Of a stretch of DNA of 64,000 bases, positions 27,009-34,820 are shown piece by piece. The notes under the pieces were generated by a model that was given only the letters and a program-made list of their open reading frames with translations, made no database searches and was not told the DNA's origin. This stretch comes from Streptomyces sp. Act143 (GTDB lineage Bacteria > Actinomycetota > Actinomycetes > Streptomycetales > Streptomycetaceae), in contig NZ_QFRX01000001.1 of assembly GCF_003143935.1 (NCBI RefSeq), positions 8,089,230 through 8,153,229 on the forward strand, read 5' to 3'. The position numbers were made by a program, and so were the translations under genes. Numbering within the stretch: the first letter of the stretch is position 1; every line of letters starts with the position of its first letter.

Positions 27009-28271
27009 GTGCGAGCGTTGCGAGAAGTGCCGCGGGCGGTGTGGCTGTTGGCCTGCGGCACGTTCGTGAACATGGCCGTGAGTGTCGGGTTCGCGTTCGT
27101 GTTCCTGTACGCGACCGGTCCGCGGGGGCTGGGTGCCGGCGAGGCCGGGGTGCTCGTCGGGATCGGGGGCGCCGGGCTGGTCGCGGGGAACTTCACCGGG
27201 GGGTGGTACGGGGACCGGTTCGGGCATCGGCGGGTGCTGCTGGTGGCTGCCGTGGGGGCGGGGGTGCTGCTGGGGGCGGTGCCGGTGCTGCCGACGGCGG
27301 CCCTGTACGGGGCGCTGCCGCTGGCGCAGTACGCGTCCGGGGTGCAGCGGGCCGCGCAGTCGGCGTTGGTCGCCGTCATCGTGCCGGAGGGGGTGCGGCG
27401 GCAGGCGTTCGCCGTGGTGCGGGCCGCGGCGAACGGGGGGTTCACGGTGGGGCCGGTGCTGGGGGCGGTGGTCGCGACGCGGTTCTCGTACGACTGGCTG
27501 TACGTGGGGGAGGGGGTGGGGAGTGCGGGGCTGGCGTGCTGGACGGCTCGGGTGGTGCCGGCGGCGCGCGAGGTGATCCGGCGCCGGCCGCGGGAGGAGC
27601 GGAGCGGGGGTGTGTGGGCGGCGTTGCGGGCGCGGCCGGCGGTGCTGGTGCTGCTGCCGGCGATCGTGGTCGTCGACGTCGTCTACCGGCAGCAGTACTC
27701 GACGTTTCCCGTCTTCCTCGCGGAGCACGGGATGGATGCGCGGGTGTACGGGACGCTGCTCGCCGTCAACGGAGGGATGCTGCTGTGCCTTGAGCTGCCG
27801 GTCGCGGTGGTGCTGCGGAAGCGGTCGCCGTTGCGGGTGATCGGCGCGGGACTGGTGTTGGTGGGGGCGGGGTACGGGGTGCTGCTGGTGGGGGTGGGAC
27901 TCGGTACGTGTGTGGTGATGATGGCGTTGCTGACCTTGGGGGAGGCGCTGTACAAGACGACGGCCACGGCGTACGTCGCCGATCAGGCGCCGGAGCATGT
28001 GCAGGGGCGGTTCCAGTCGTTGTACGCCGGGGCCTCGATCAGTGGGGTGGTGCTGGCTGCGCCGTTGGGCGGGGGGTTGTATGCGGTGGCCCCGGGGACG
28101 GTGTGGCCGGTGTGTGCGGGGCTGGCGGTGGTGGCGGGGGGCGCGGTGTTGTGGAGCGGTGGGCTCTTTCGCCCCCGCCGCCCGCACCCGTCCCCAGGGG
28201 CTGCCGCCCCTTCGCCCCCGCCGCACCCCCGCCCCACCGCCCGCCACCTGAGACGCGCCCGCGCTGGTTAG
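27009..28271 (+). CDS. MFS transporter
   Basis: A 420-residue, 12-helix major facilitator exporter. The loop 2-3 motif GGWYGDRFGHRRVLL is near residue 64, the motif-like GGFTVGPVLGAVVATRF is near 140, and the family C-half ALYKTTATAYVADQAPEHVQGRFQSLYAG is near 315. GTG start follows GGGGGA. The last 35 residues (RPRRPHPSPGAAAPSPPPHPRP) come from an intergenic-type repeat and are probably not functional. Divergent from, and likely controlled by, the HxlR-peroxiredoxin protein. Substrate unknown. Confidence 0.88.
   Translation: MRALREVPRAVWLLACGTFVNMAVSVGFAFVFLYATGPRGLGAGEAGVLVGIGGAGLVAGNFTGGWYGDRFGHRRVLLVAAVGAGVLLGAVPVLPTAALYGALPLAQYASGVQRAAQSALVAVIVPEGVRRQAFAVVRAAANGGFTVGPVLGAVVATRFSYDWLYVGEGVGSAGLACWTARVVPAAREVIRRRPREERSGGVWAALRARPAVLVLLPAIVVVDVVYRQQYSTFPVFLAEHGMDARVYGTLLAVNGGMLLCLELPVAVVLRKRSPLRVIGAGLVLVGAGYGVLLVGVGLGTCVVMMALLTLGEALYKTTATAYVADQAPEHVQGRFQSLYAGASISGVVLAAPLGGGLYAVAPGTVWPVCAGLAVVAGGAVLWSGGLFRPRRPHPSPGAAAPSPPPHPRPTARHLRRARAG
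28164..28235 (+). repeat. Streptomyces CCCCCGCC-type repeat forming the MFS gene tail
   Basis: The stretch with TTTCGCCCCCGCCGCCC, TCCCCAGGGGCTGCCGCCCC and TTCGCCCCCGCCGC resembles the widespread Streptomyces GC-rich repeat that normally sits between genes. A related fragment (TTTTCGCCCCCGGCGCCCC) lies at 47572-47590. Confidence 0.5.
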
Positions 28272-28304
28272 CCTCCGCGGCCCCCCGCCGGTTAGGTTGC
28301 CCTC

Positions 28305-29294
28305 ATGACCGACACGACTGCTCCTCGTACCACCGGCGCCGTGGCCGCCGGGCTTGCCACCATCGCTGCTGACGGCACCGTTCTCGACACCTGGTTCCCC
28401 GCGCCCGAGCTGAAGGAAGAGGCCGGGCCCTCCGGCACCGAGCGGCTGTCCGCCGAGCAGGCCGTGGCGGCGCTCGGGGACGGGGCCGCCAAGGCAATCG
28501 GTCCGGACGCACGCCGTGGGGTCGAGGTCGTCGCGGTTCGTACGGTCATCTCCTCGCTCGACGCCAAGCCGATCGACGCCCATGACGTCTACCTGCGCCT
28601 CCACCTGCTCAGTCACCGGCTGGTGAAGCCGCACGGGCAGAGCCTGGAAGGCATGTTCGGCTTCCTCGCCAACGTCGCCTGGACCTCCCTCGGCCCCGTC
28701 GCCGTCGACGACGTCGAGAAGGTGCGGCTCAACGCCCGCGCCGAGGGCCTGCACCTGCAGGTCACGTCCATCGACAAGTTCCCGCGGATGACGGACTACG
28801 TCGCCCCCAAGGGTGTCCGGATCGCCGACGCGGACCGGGTCCGCCTCGGCGCGCACCTCGCCGAGGGCACCACCGTCATGCACGAGGGCTTCGTCAACTT
28901 CAACGCCGGCACCCTCGGCACCTCCATGGTCGAGGGCCGTATCTCCGCCGGTGTCGTCGTCGGTGACGGTTCCGACATCGGTGGCGGCGCCTCCACCATG
29001 GGCACCCTCTCCGGCGGCGGCAGCGTCATCATCTCCATCGGCGAGCGCTGCCTCGTCGGCGCCGAGGCCGGCGTCGGCATCGCGCTCGGCGACGAGTGCG
29101 TGGTCGAGGCCGGGCTGTACGTCACCGCCGGCACCCGCGTCACCATGCCCGACGGCCAGATCGTCAAGGCCCGGGAGCTCTCCGGCGCCTCCAACATCCT
29201 CTTCCGCCGCAACTCGGTCACCGGCGCGGTCGAGGCCCGGCCGAACAACGCGGTGTGGGGCGGCCTGAACGAGATCCTGCACAGCCACAACTGA
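28305..29294 (+). CDS. dapD: 2,3,4,5-tetrahydropyridine-2,6-dicarboxylate N-succinyltransferase
   Basis: Succinylates tetrahydrodipicolinate in the lysine and meso-diaminopimelate pathway. The 329-residue protein has the actinobacterial DapD layout: an alpha/beta N domain, then a left-handed beta-helix with hexapeptide repeats ([78 protein letters not shown]) over residues 180-280. ATG 28305 starts [21 protein letters not shown] strong hairpin terminator follows. Confidence 0.95.
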   Translation: MTDTTAPRTTGAVAAGLATIAADGTVLDTWFPAPELKEEAGPSGTERLSAEQAVAALGDGAAKAIGPDARRGVEVVAVRTVISSLDAKPIDAHDVYLRLHLLSHRLVKPHGQSLEGMFGFLANVAWTSLGPVAVDDVEKVRLNARAEGLHLQVTSIDKFPRMTDYVAPKGVRIADADRVRLGAHLAEGTTVMHEGFVNFNAGTLGTSMVEGRISAGVVVGDGSDIGGGASTMGTLSGGGSVIISIGERCLVGAEAGVGIALGDECVVEAGLYVTAGTRVTMPDGQIVKARELSGASNILFRRNSVTGAVEARPNNAVWGGLNEILHSHN

Positions 29295-29314
29295 TCAGCG
29301 GCCACGGAGCAGAC

Positions 29315-29352
29315 AGCGCCCTCCCGGCGGACCCCGTCCCCGGGAGGGCGCT
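29315..29352. terminator. Bidirectional terminator after dapD
   Basis: A perfect 13-bp inverted repeat, AGCGCCCTCCCGG / CCGGGAGGGCGCT, with a 12-base loop between convergent dapD and the DUF4231-like gene. Confidence 0.85.
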
Positions 29353-29360
29353 CGCGCACC

Positions 29361-30281
29361 TCACTCCGGATGCATCCGCACGGCCCGCATCCCCAGCCGC
29401 CGCGCCAGCCACATCGTGTGCTCCCTGCTGATCGCCTGCTCCGCCGAGACGACGTACCGCGACCAGTCGGCCTCGGTCGTGACGTTGGTACCCGTCATAC
29501 GGACGAAGCCGAGTTCCGTGGCCGTGAGGGAGTAGGCCGAGGCGAGGTTGTCGTACTGCTTGACCTCCAGCCACGCACCCGCCGCGGCGACGGCGGCGGC
29601 CACGACACTGCCGGCGTCGATGTCGGCGAGGTCCAGCAGACTGACGGTGCTCGCGGCCACGCCGAGGACCTCGAAGACGATCAGAGTGGTGCGCCACTTG
29701 GCGGAGTTCTGCTTGTTGAACCTGGCTTTGCCGATGTACCAGGCCTCCTGGTCCGCCACCCGCAGCGTGAGGTAGGCGGACTTGCGGCCCGCGAAGTCGA
29801 GCGCCCTGACCTCCCGCATCCGGTCCGTGACCTGTGCCTGGCCGAACGCCAGGCCGGGGAGACCGCCCTCCGTCGTCAGGTCGTGGATGCGGGTCAGCAG
29901 GACGTCGCGGGCCTCGTCGTCCGCGAGCGACGGCGGGAACGGCTCCGCGCCCGCCATGTAGCGCCACGCCAGCGTCTTGACGGACTCGGCCAGCGCCCGG
30001 CCGTTGTACCAGCGTTCCTCGGGCTTGTCCCGCAGCAGATGGACCTCGGTGAGCAGCGCGGCGATGAAGGCGGTCAGCGCGAGGGCCGCCGCCGTCCTCC
30101 CCACCGCGCCGTGGCGGTCGACGGCGGCCGCGACGCCGCCGAACACGGCTGCGGCGAGGGCGAGTTGCAGCCGTCCCCGGGTCCACTTGAGGTAATCGCG
30201 CTGCCCTTCCTTGGATATCGCGTCCGCCGACTCGAACACCCCGGGAAGATCCTTCTCCTCGAGGGGGCTTGGCGACGTCAT
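29361..30281 (-). CDS. DUF4231/SLATT-like two-helix membrane protein
   Basis: A 306-residue protein with two pairs of hydrophobic helices: about residues 38-75 (LQLALAAAVFGGVAAAVDRHGAVGRTAAALALTAFIAALL) and about 200-238 (TLIVFEVLGVAASTVSLL, AGSVVAAAVAAAGAWLEV). YLKWTRGRLQLAL before the first pair and KQNSAKWRTTLIVFEVLG before the second show the internal duplication typical of DUF4231/SLATT-type proteins. The SLATT group is proposed in the literature to be pore-forming in conflict systems, so a stress or defence role is possible but unproven. Its ATG overlaps the stop of a HAD-like remnant upstream. Confidence 0.7.
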   Translation of the reverse strand: MTSPSPLEEKDLPGVFESADAISKEGQRDYLKWTRGRLQLALAAAVFGGVAAAVDRHGAVGRTAAALALTAFIAALLTEVHLLRDKPEERWYNGRALAESVKTLAWRYMAGAEPFPPSLADDEARDVLLTRIHDLTTEGGLPGLAFGQAQVTDRMREVRALDFAGRKSAYLTLRVADQEAWYIGKARFNKQNSAKWRTTLIVFEVLGVAASTVSLLDLADIDAGSVVAAAVAAAGAWLEVKQYDNLASAYSLTATELGFVRMTGTNVTTEADWSRYVVSAEQAISREHTMWLARRLGMRAVRMHPE

Positions 30282-30511
30282 CGAGTGGTTCCCCCGCTCT
30301 GCGCTGACGGTGCGTTCACGTCAGCGTAGCGTTCCGCAACATCGCAAAGTCCCGCTCCCGGGTGCAGGGTCACCCGGATCGTCGTGCAACCCTCGGGGCG
30401 GCGCTCCGGCTTCGCCGCGTACGGGTTCAGCGGGCCGTCGACGTTGAGGAAGAGCAAGTCGAGGAAGAGCAAGTCGGGGAAGAGCAAGGGGCGCAAGGAG
30501 CGGCTGCTCAC
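30278..30511 (-). pseudogene. Truncated HAD-like phosphatase remnant with repeat-expanded active site
   Basis: A 77-codon frame, VSSRSLRPLLFPDLLFLDLLFL then NVDGPLNPYAAKPERRPEG, resembles the N terminus of Streptomyces HAD-fold proteins, normally RPLLFLDVDGPLNPYAAKPERRP. Two extra DLLFL units from a 15-bp tandem repeat were inserted, the first catalytic Asp of DxD became Asn, and homology stops near residue 60. It is therefore a non-catalytic remnant. Its TGA overlaps the ATG of the downstream membrane protein, so it may now act as a coupled leader ORF. Confidence 0.65.
30446..30490. repeat. Three 15-bp tandem repeats inside the HAD remnant
   Basis: GAGGAAGAGCAAGTC twice exactly, then GGGGAAGAGCAAGGG. 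On the minus strand each unit encodes DLLFL or a variant. The duplication enlarged the beta-strand that precedes the HAD nucleophile. Confidence 0.8.
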
Positions 30512-30635
30512 CGGATCACCGTACGGCGAGGAGGGGATGCCGGCCGCTGAGAATTCCGCGCGCGGCAGGCATAGCGGGACGCGACCGCGCGCGTCACAAG
30601 GGGGCAGAGGGGCGGACACCGGGTCCGCCCGGGGG

Positions 30636-30687
30636 ACGGGCCCAAGGTACGGGCCCCAGGTACGGGTCCCAGGGACGGGCCCCGGGG
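30636..30687. repeat. Four 13-bp tandem repeats before the sigma factor gene
   Basis: Units ACGGGCCCAAGGT, ACGGGCCCCAGGT, ACGGGTCCCAGGG and ACGGGCCCCGGGG follow one another without gaps and end 28 bases before the sigma-factor ATG. Each contains a GGGCCC-like palindrome. They may be protein-binding iterons or a variable spacer. Confidence 0.75.
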
Positions 30688-30715
30688 GAATCAGCCGGGG
30701 GAAGAGAAGGTGACG

Positions 30716-31264
30716 ATGGATGCCGAGGCGCAGGACAGTTTCCGGGAGTTCGTGGAGCACCGGTCGTCCGCGCTGCTGAAGACGGCCGTGCTGCTCAGCG
30801 GCGGGGACCGGCACGCCGCCGAGGACCTGCTGCAGAACGCGCTGATCAAAGCGGCCGGCCGCTGGCACCGCATCGACGAACCCGAGGCGTACGTACGGCA
30901 GATCCTCTACCGCCAGCAGATCAGCCGCTGGCGGCTGAAATGGCCCAGACGCGAACTCAGCGTCGCCGAGCCGCCGGAGGGCCGTACCGGCGCCGACGAC
31001 TCCTCGGCCGCCGAGGTGCGCCTGGTGATGCGGGGCGCGCTCGCACGGCTCACCGCCCGGCAGCGCACCGTCCTGGTGCTGCGCTACTTCGAGGACCTGC
31101 CGGAGGCGGACGTGGCCCGCATCCTGGGCTGCTCCGTCGGCACCGTACGGTCCACCACCCACCGTTCGCTCGCGCGACTGCGCACCCTCGCCCCCGAACT
31201 GGCCGCCCTGAACACGTCGAGCCGGCCGTCCCGTGACTACGCACCCGTGGAGGTACGTCCGTGA
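30716..31264 (+). CDS. SigE-family (ECF-type) RNA polymerase sigma factor
   Basis: A 182-residue group IV sigma factor of the Streptomyces SigE/SCO-type subfamily. Region 2 is around DRHAAEDLLQNALIKAAGRWHRIDEPEAYVR (residues 35-65); region 4 is LTARQRTVLVLRYFEDLPEADVARILGCSVGTVRSTTHRSLARLR (residues 110-155). ATG 30716 is chosen; GTG 30710 is an equally possible start because AGAAGG and GGGGGAAG lie just upstream. Its stop overlaps the GTG of a membrane protein that probably acts as its antagonist or sensor. Confidence 0.9.
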   Translation: MDAEAQDSFREFVEHRSSALLKTAVLLSGGDRHAAEDLLQNALIKAAGRWHRIDEPEAYVRQILYRQQISRWRLKWPRRELSVAEPPEGRTGADDSSAAEVRLVMRGALARLTARQRTVLVLRYFEDLPEADVARILGCSVGTVRSTTHRSLARLRTLAPELAALNTSSRPSRDYAPVEVRP

Positions 31265-32481
31265 ACGTCGAGGAACTCGTACGGGACTCGCTGCGGGACC
31301 TGGCCGGTGCGCAGCAGCCGGCGCCGCCGGGGTTCGCCGACCGGGTGCTGGCCGTGCGACGACGCCGGCGGGCCCGCACGTTCGCGTCCGTCGCGGCGGC
31401 CACCGCGGCCGTGGTCGCCGTCTCGGTGGCGGTGCCGCAGCTGGTCTCCGGCGGCGACGACGTACGGCCGAGCGGGGTCACGGGCGGGCGGAACGGCTCG
31501 CTGCCGGTGCGGGCGATCTCGGCCGGGCAGACCGTGATGGCCGCCTACTACACCGCCGAGGCCCGGCGGACCACCAAGGACGAGGGGATCTCCGAACGGA
31601 CGTACCGGCTCCTCGACCCCGCCACCGGGCGCTACCGGAAGGACACCCGGTGGTCCTACGTCGCCGTCGCACCCGGCGCCAGGACCGCCGCCGTCCTGGA
31701 ACGCACCCTGCCCACCCGCCGGATCGGGCTGCTCGACCTCACGACGCGGAAAGTCACGAAGTGGATCCCGGTCAGCGTGGGGGTCGGCGGGCTGGCGTTC
31801 TCCCACGACGGGACCAAGCTGGTCGCCACGACGTACGACGAGCACCCCGACCGGCTGTTCGAGGTCAAGAGCGCCAACGGCGGCGTGCCCGGCTGGATGG
31901 CGGACCGGGCCACGAGCCGGAGCGGATACATGGTCCTGGACCTGGTGAGCGGCGACGGTACCTGGTGGCAGATCAAGTCCGGCCGCGACGTCCCCAGCCG
32001 CGCGGACTTCGCCTTCACCGACGACGACAAGGCGCTGTACGGGCGCATCGTCAGCAGCGAGGACGGAACCGAGGAGTTCTACGACCTGTCCGGCCGGAAG
32101 ATCGCCGCGCCCGCGAAGGAGAAGCACCTGCGCTGGGACGTCCCGGCCCGGCTCTCCCCGAACGGTGAGCTGGCCGCCCTCGGTCTGACCAAGGAGGTCG
32201 ACCTCGGCAAGAAGCTCGCCGGCAAGTCCTACTCCTCGATCCGCAACCCCCGCACCGGCAAGGAGATCACCAAGGTGCGCGGCGGCCACCTGCTCGCCTG
32301 GGTCGACGACCACCGTCTGATCGCCTGGGAACGCACCACACCGCTCAAGAACGCCGGCTACAAGGACCATCTCGTCCTCGTCACGATCGGCAGCGACAAG
32401 GTCGTCCCCCTGAGCGGCGAGCGCGATCCGGACGACGGCTCCCAGCGCCTGGCCTGGGAGCCGGTGTTCGTGCGGCGCTGA
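31261..32481 (+). CDS. Single-pass membrane protein with beta-propeller-like domain, sigma-factor partner
   Basis: A 406-residue protein coupled to the SigE-type sigma gene (GTGA overlap). Residues 1-36 are cytosolic and basic, with LVRDSLRDLAGAQQPAPPGFADRVLAVRRRRRAR as in many Streptomyces anti-sigma-like proteins. A transmembrane helix spans about 40-62. The exterior portion has WD40/TolB-like repeats (LDPATGRYRKDTRWSYVAVAPGART, LAFSHDGTKLVATTYDEHPDRLF, ARLSPNGELAALGLTKE). Context suggests an anti-sigma factor or sensor, but no ZAS zinc motif is visible. The gene ends one base before the convergent dapA-like gene. Confidence 0.72.
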   Translation: MNVEELVRDSLRDLAGAQQPAPPGFADRVLAVRRRRRARTFASVAAATAAVVAVSVAVPQLVSGGDDVRPSGVTGGRNGSLPVRAISAGQTVMAAYYTAEARRTTKDEGISERTYRLLDPATGRYRKDTRWSYVAVAPGARTAAVLERTLPTRRIGLLDLTTRKVTKWIPVSVGVGGLAFSHDGTKLVATTYDEHPDRLFEVKSANGGVPGWMADRATSRSGYMVLDLVSGDGTWWQIKSGRDVPSRADFAFTDDDKALYGRIVSSEDGTEEFYDLSGRKIAAPAKEKHLRWDVPARLSPNGELAALGLTKEVDLGKKLAGKSYSSIRNPRTGKEITKVRGGHLLAWVDDHRLIAWERTTPLKNAGYKDHLVLVTIGSDKVVPLSGERDPDDGSQRLAWEPVFVRR

Positions 32482-32482
32482 T

Positions 32483-33379
32483 TCAGCGAAGCTCCCGGTA
32501 GGCCGCGAGCAGCCCGTCGACCGTCCGCCGGTCGGCGGGCAGCAGCGGTGCGCGGACCGGGCCCGCGGGCAGGCCCAGTTCGTTCAGCAGGGCCTTCGCG
32601 GTGACCGTGCCGGGCAGGCCCGCCGACATCATCAACTCGATGAGGGGCGTGGCGCGTTGCTGGAGGCGGGCCGCCTCGGCCGTGTCGCCCGCGTCGAACG
32701 CGTCGAGAACGGCGCGCAGTCGGGCGGGTACGACATTCCCCACCGTGCTGATGTAACCCGCGCCGCCCACCGCGTACAGGGCGAGGTTGTGCTCGTCGCA
32801 GCCCGCGTAGTACGCCAACTCCGTGCGGGCGATGACCTTCTGGGCGGCGAGGAAGTCGTAGGAGCAGTCCTTGACCGCGACGATCCTCGGGTGTTCGGCG
32901 AGCCGGATCAGGGTGTCCGGCTCGATGCGGGTGCCGGTGCGGCCGGGGATGTCGTAGAGGGCGATCGGCAGGCCGGAGGCGTCCGCGATCTGGCGGAAGT
33001 GCGCCTCGAGGGCGTCCTGCGGGGGCCTGCTGTAGTACGGGCTGACCAGCAGCACCCCGTCGGCGCCCGACTTCTCGGCCTCCAGGGCGAGTTCGACGGT
33101 GTGCCGGGTGTCGAAGGTGCCGATGCCGGTGAGGACCGACGCCCGGGTGCCCACCGCCTCCCGCACCGCCCGTACGAGGTCCGCCTTCTCGGCGTCCGAG
33201 GTGGTCGGCGACTCACCCGTCGTGCCGGACAGGACCAGGCCGTCGCAGCCCTCCGACACCAGCCGCTCGGCGAGCCGCTGCGCGCCGTCCAGGTCGAGGG
33301 CGCCGCCCTCGGTGAAGGGCGTGATCATCGCGCAGAGGGCGCGGCCGAAGGGCGGGGCGGCGGAACCGGAGTAGGTCAT
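32483..33379 (-). CDS. 4-hydroxy-tetrahydrodipicolinate synthase family protein (DapA paralogue)
   Basis: A 298-residue class I aldolase-fold protein. GLVLSGTTGESPTTSDAEK near residue 50 is the substrate-binding TTGE motif, ALYDIPGRTG near 140 holds the catalytic Tyr, and RIVAVKDCSYD near 165 holds the Schiff-base Lys. These are true DapA residues, so DHDPS activity is plausible, but other lyases share them. The start at ATG 33379 (MTYSGSAAPPFGRALCAMITPFT) fits the family; GTG 33415 is an alternative. Confidence 0.82.
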   Translation of the reverse strand: MTYSGSAAPPFGRALCAMITPFTEGGALDLDGAQRLAERLVSEGCDGLVLSGTTGESPTTSDAEKADLVRAVREAVGTRASVLTGIGTFDTRHTVELALEAEKSGADGVLLVSPYYSRPPQDALEAHFRQIADASGLPIALYDIPGRTGTRIEPDTLIRLAEHPRIVAVKDCSYDFLAAQKVIARTELAYYAGCDEHNLALYAVGGAGYISTVGNVVPARLRAVLDAFDAGDTAEAARLQQRATPLIELMMSAGLPGTVTAKALLNELGLPAGPVRAPLLPADRRTVDGLLAAYRELR

Positions 33380-33554
33380 GGGAGTAGTCTCGGCACAGTC
33401 ATCGTGAAGCTCCACTTAATTCTTCTACGATGTATTGATAAGCGATGCTGAGAGATTGTGGGGGTGCGGTCCGGCGCAGGCCCTATGTCCAAATCGGCCC
33501 CTGATGGGTCACCATGGCCAGGACGGTCATCGGCCCCTGGTCATGGGAGGCGTC

Positions 33555-33689
33555 ATGAAGCTCGGCAAGGCACTCGCCACCGGAGTCGCGGAAGAACGGC
33601 CGCAGACCCATGAGGAAGAACCCGGACTCCGGCTCCCCGAGGAGATCGAGGAACTGCAGGCGCCCGAAGAGGTACCGGCCGCCCGATGA
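33555..33689 (+). CDS. 44-residue acidic protein
   Basis: A short frame, MKLGKALATGVAEERPQTHEEEPG then Glu/Pro-rich to VPAAR, with a good GGGAGG ribosome site 4 bases before the ATG. The stop overlaps the ATG of the Cys-rich protein gene (ATGA), which supports translation. I recall similar MKLGKALA-type small proteins in other Streptomyces. Function unknown; perhaps a leader that couples translation. Confidence 0.65.
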   Translation: MKLGKALATGVAEERPQTHEEEPGLRLPEEIEELQAPEEVPAAR

Positions 33690-34357
33690 GGTTCCGGCTT
33701 CCGGAGGAACGCCCGACGGAGCCACCGACCGGATACAAGATCGCCCACCCGGTGCTGTCCCACGACGGCACCCGGGCCGGGTTCACCGGTGTGTCGCTGG
33801 GCGGCGCGCTGCCGTACGGGGTCCTGGCCGACGCGTCCTGCGTCTACGGCCTGCGGCACCGGGCGCCGCACCGCCGCTGCGACTGCGGCTTCCACTGCGT
33901 CCACGACCGCGCGACGGCCGAGGCGCTGCTCTGCACCGCCGAGCACCGCGCGGCCGTCCTGCTGGAGGTCACCGTCCTCGGCCGCTACCTCCGCTTCGAA
34001 CTCGGCTACCGCTACGCCCGCCAGCGCGTACGCACCGCCACCGTCGCCCCCTGCGCCTGCGGCGCGACCGCCTCCGCCCTCGCCGACGCCGGCTGGGGCA
34101 GGCCGGGCTGGCGCGGCCTCGCCCCGTCCTGCGCGGCCTGTCTGCGCGGGCGCACATCCGTGTCGCTCGCCTCCTTCGCCCGGCTGGCGGGGGAGGGGCT
34201 GCGGGTGGTGGCGGGCAGCGGGGGCACGGCGACGGCGGACCTCGACGTGTCCGAACTCGCCGCGGAGGCGGCCCTGTTGCAGGCACGCCTCGACTGGTTC
34301 CAGACGCAGCTGGCCAGGCTCGGGGAACGGGGGCACGGCCGGGACCCGCAGGGGTAG
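33686..34357 (+). CDS. Cysteine-rich protein of unknown function (223 aa)
   Basis: A soluble protein not assigned to a family. It contains CVYGLRHRAPHRRCDCGFHCVHDRATAEALLC near residues 53-83 and PCACGATASALAD ... LAPSCAACLRG near residues 121-155. The paired CxC and CxxC elements could bind one or two zinc ions or an Fe-S cluster. The N-terminal PPTGYKIAHPVLSHDGTRAGFTGVSLGG region looks beta-rich. Coupled to the 44-residue protein upstream and 52 bases before the holin-like gene. Confidence 0.7.
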   Translation: MRFRLPEERPTEPPTGYKIAHPVLSHDGTRAGFTGVSLGGALPYGVLADASCVYGLRHRAPHRRCDCGFHCVHDRATAEALLCTAEHRAAVLLEVTVLGRYLRFELGYRYARQRVRTATVAPCACGATASALADAGWGRPGWRGLAPSCAACLRGRTSVSLASFARLAGEGLRVVAGSGGTATADLDVSELAAEAALLQARLDWFQTQLARLGERGHGRDPQG

Positions 34358-34409
34358 CGCGGGCGGGTCCGGGTACCCGGAGGTTCCGAACCGAGAGGAG
34401 GCGGACACC

Positions 34410-34820
34410 GTGACCCAGACCCCGGAATCCCGGCAGGCCCAGCACTCCGTGGGCGAACTCGTCGGCCAGGCCACCGAGCAGCTCTCCCAGCTCGTACGAC
34501 AGGAAGTGGCCCTCGCCAAGGAGGAGCTCGCCGAGAAGGGGCGGCGGGCCGGCCGCGGCGGCGGGCTGCTCGGCGCCGCGGGCGCGATCGCCTACGCCGG
34601 GCTGCTCGCCCTCGCCGCCACGGCCGCCGCCGCCCTCTCGCTGACGCTGCCCGTCTGGGCCGCGGCGCTCATCGTGACGGCCGTGCTCTTCCTGACCGCC
34701 GCCCTGCTGGCCGCGAACGGCCGCGCCCAGCTCCGCCGCGCCGCGCCGCCCACGCCCGAGGAGGCCCTCGGCAGCGTCAGGGCCGATGTCGAGGAGATCA
34801 GGGAAAGGGCGCATCGATGA
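34410..34820 (+). CDS. Phage-holin-family (DUF1469-type) membrane protein
   Basis: A 136-residue protein of the actinobacterial putative holin superfamily. An amphipathic N-terminal helix SVGELVGQATEQLSQLVRQEVALAKEELAEKGRRAG precedes two transmembrane helices (about residues 54-76 and 80-102). The C terminus is charged. The GTG start follows AGGAGG. The stop overlaps the ATG of the DUF3618 gene. This pair is usual in Streptomyces and is linked to envelope stress rather than to phage lysis, as far as known. Confidence 0.85.
   Translation: MTQTPESRQAQHSVGELVGQATEQLSQLVRQEVALAKEELAEKGRRAGRGGGLLGAAGAIAYAGLLALAATAAAALSLTLPVWAAALIVTAVLFLTAALLAANGRAQLRRAAPPTPEEALGSVRADVEEIRERAHR

Noticed and set aside
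25926-29288. Minus-strand open frame of about 1100 codons across the HxlR-Prx, MFS and dapD genes
   Set aside because: Translation is Arg/His/Pro-rich shadow sequence; the plus-strand MFS and dapD have clear family motifs.
33521-33540. GACGGTCATCGGCCC shared with GACGGTCATTGGCCC at 45472-45486
   Set aside because: One 15-base near-match between an intergenic region and the end of the Ro60-like gene is not enough to call an element; the second copy encodes part of the protein C terminus.
34410-34820. Prophage remnant suggested by a phage-holin family name
   Set aside because: No other phage genes are nearby; this family in actinobacteria is a chromosomal envelope protein paired with DUF3618.
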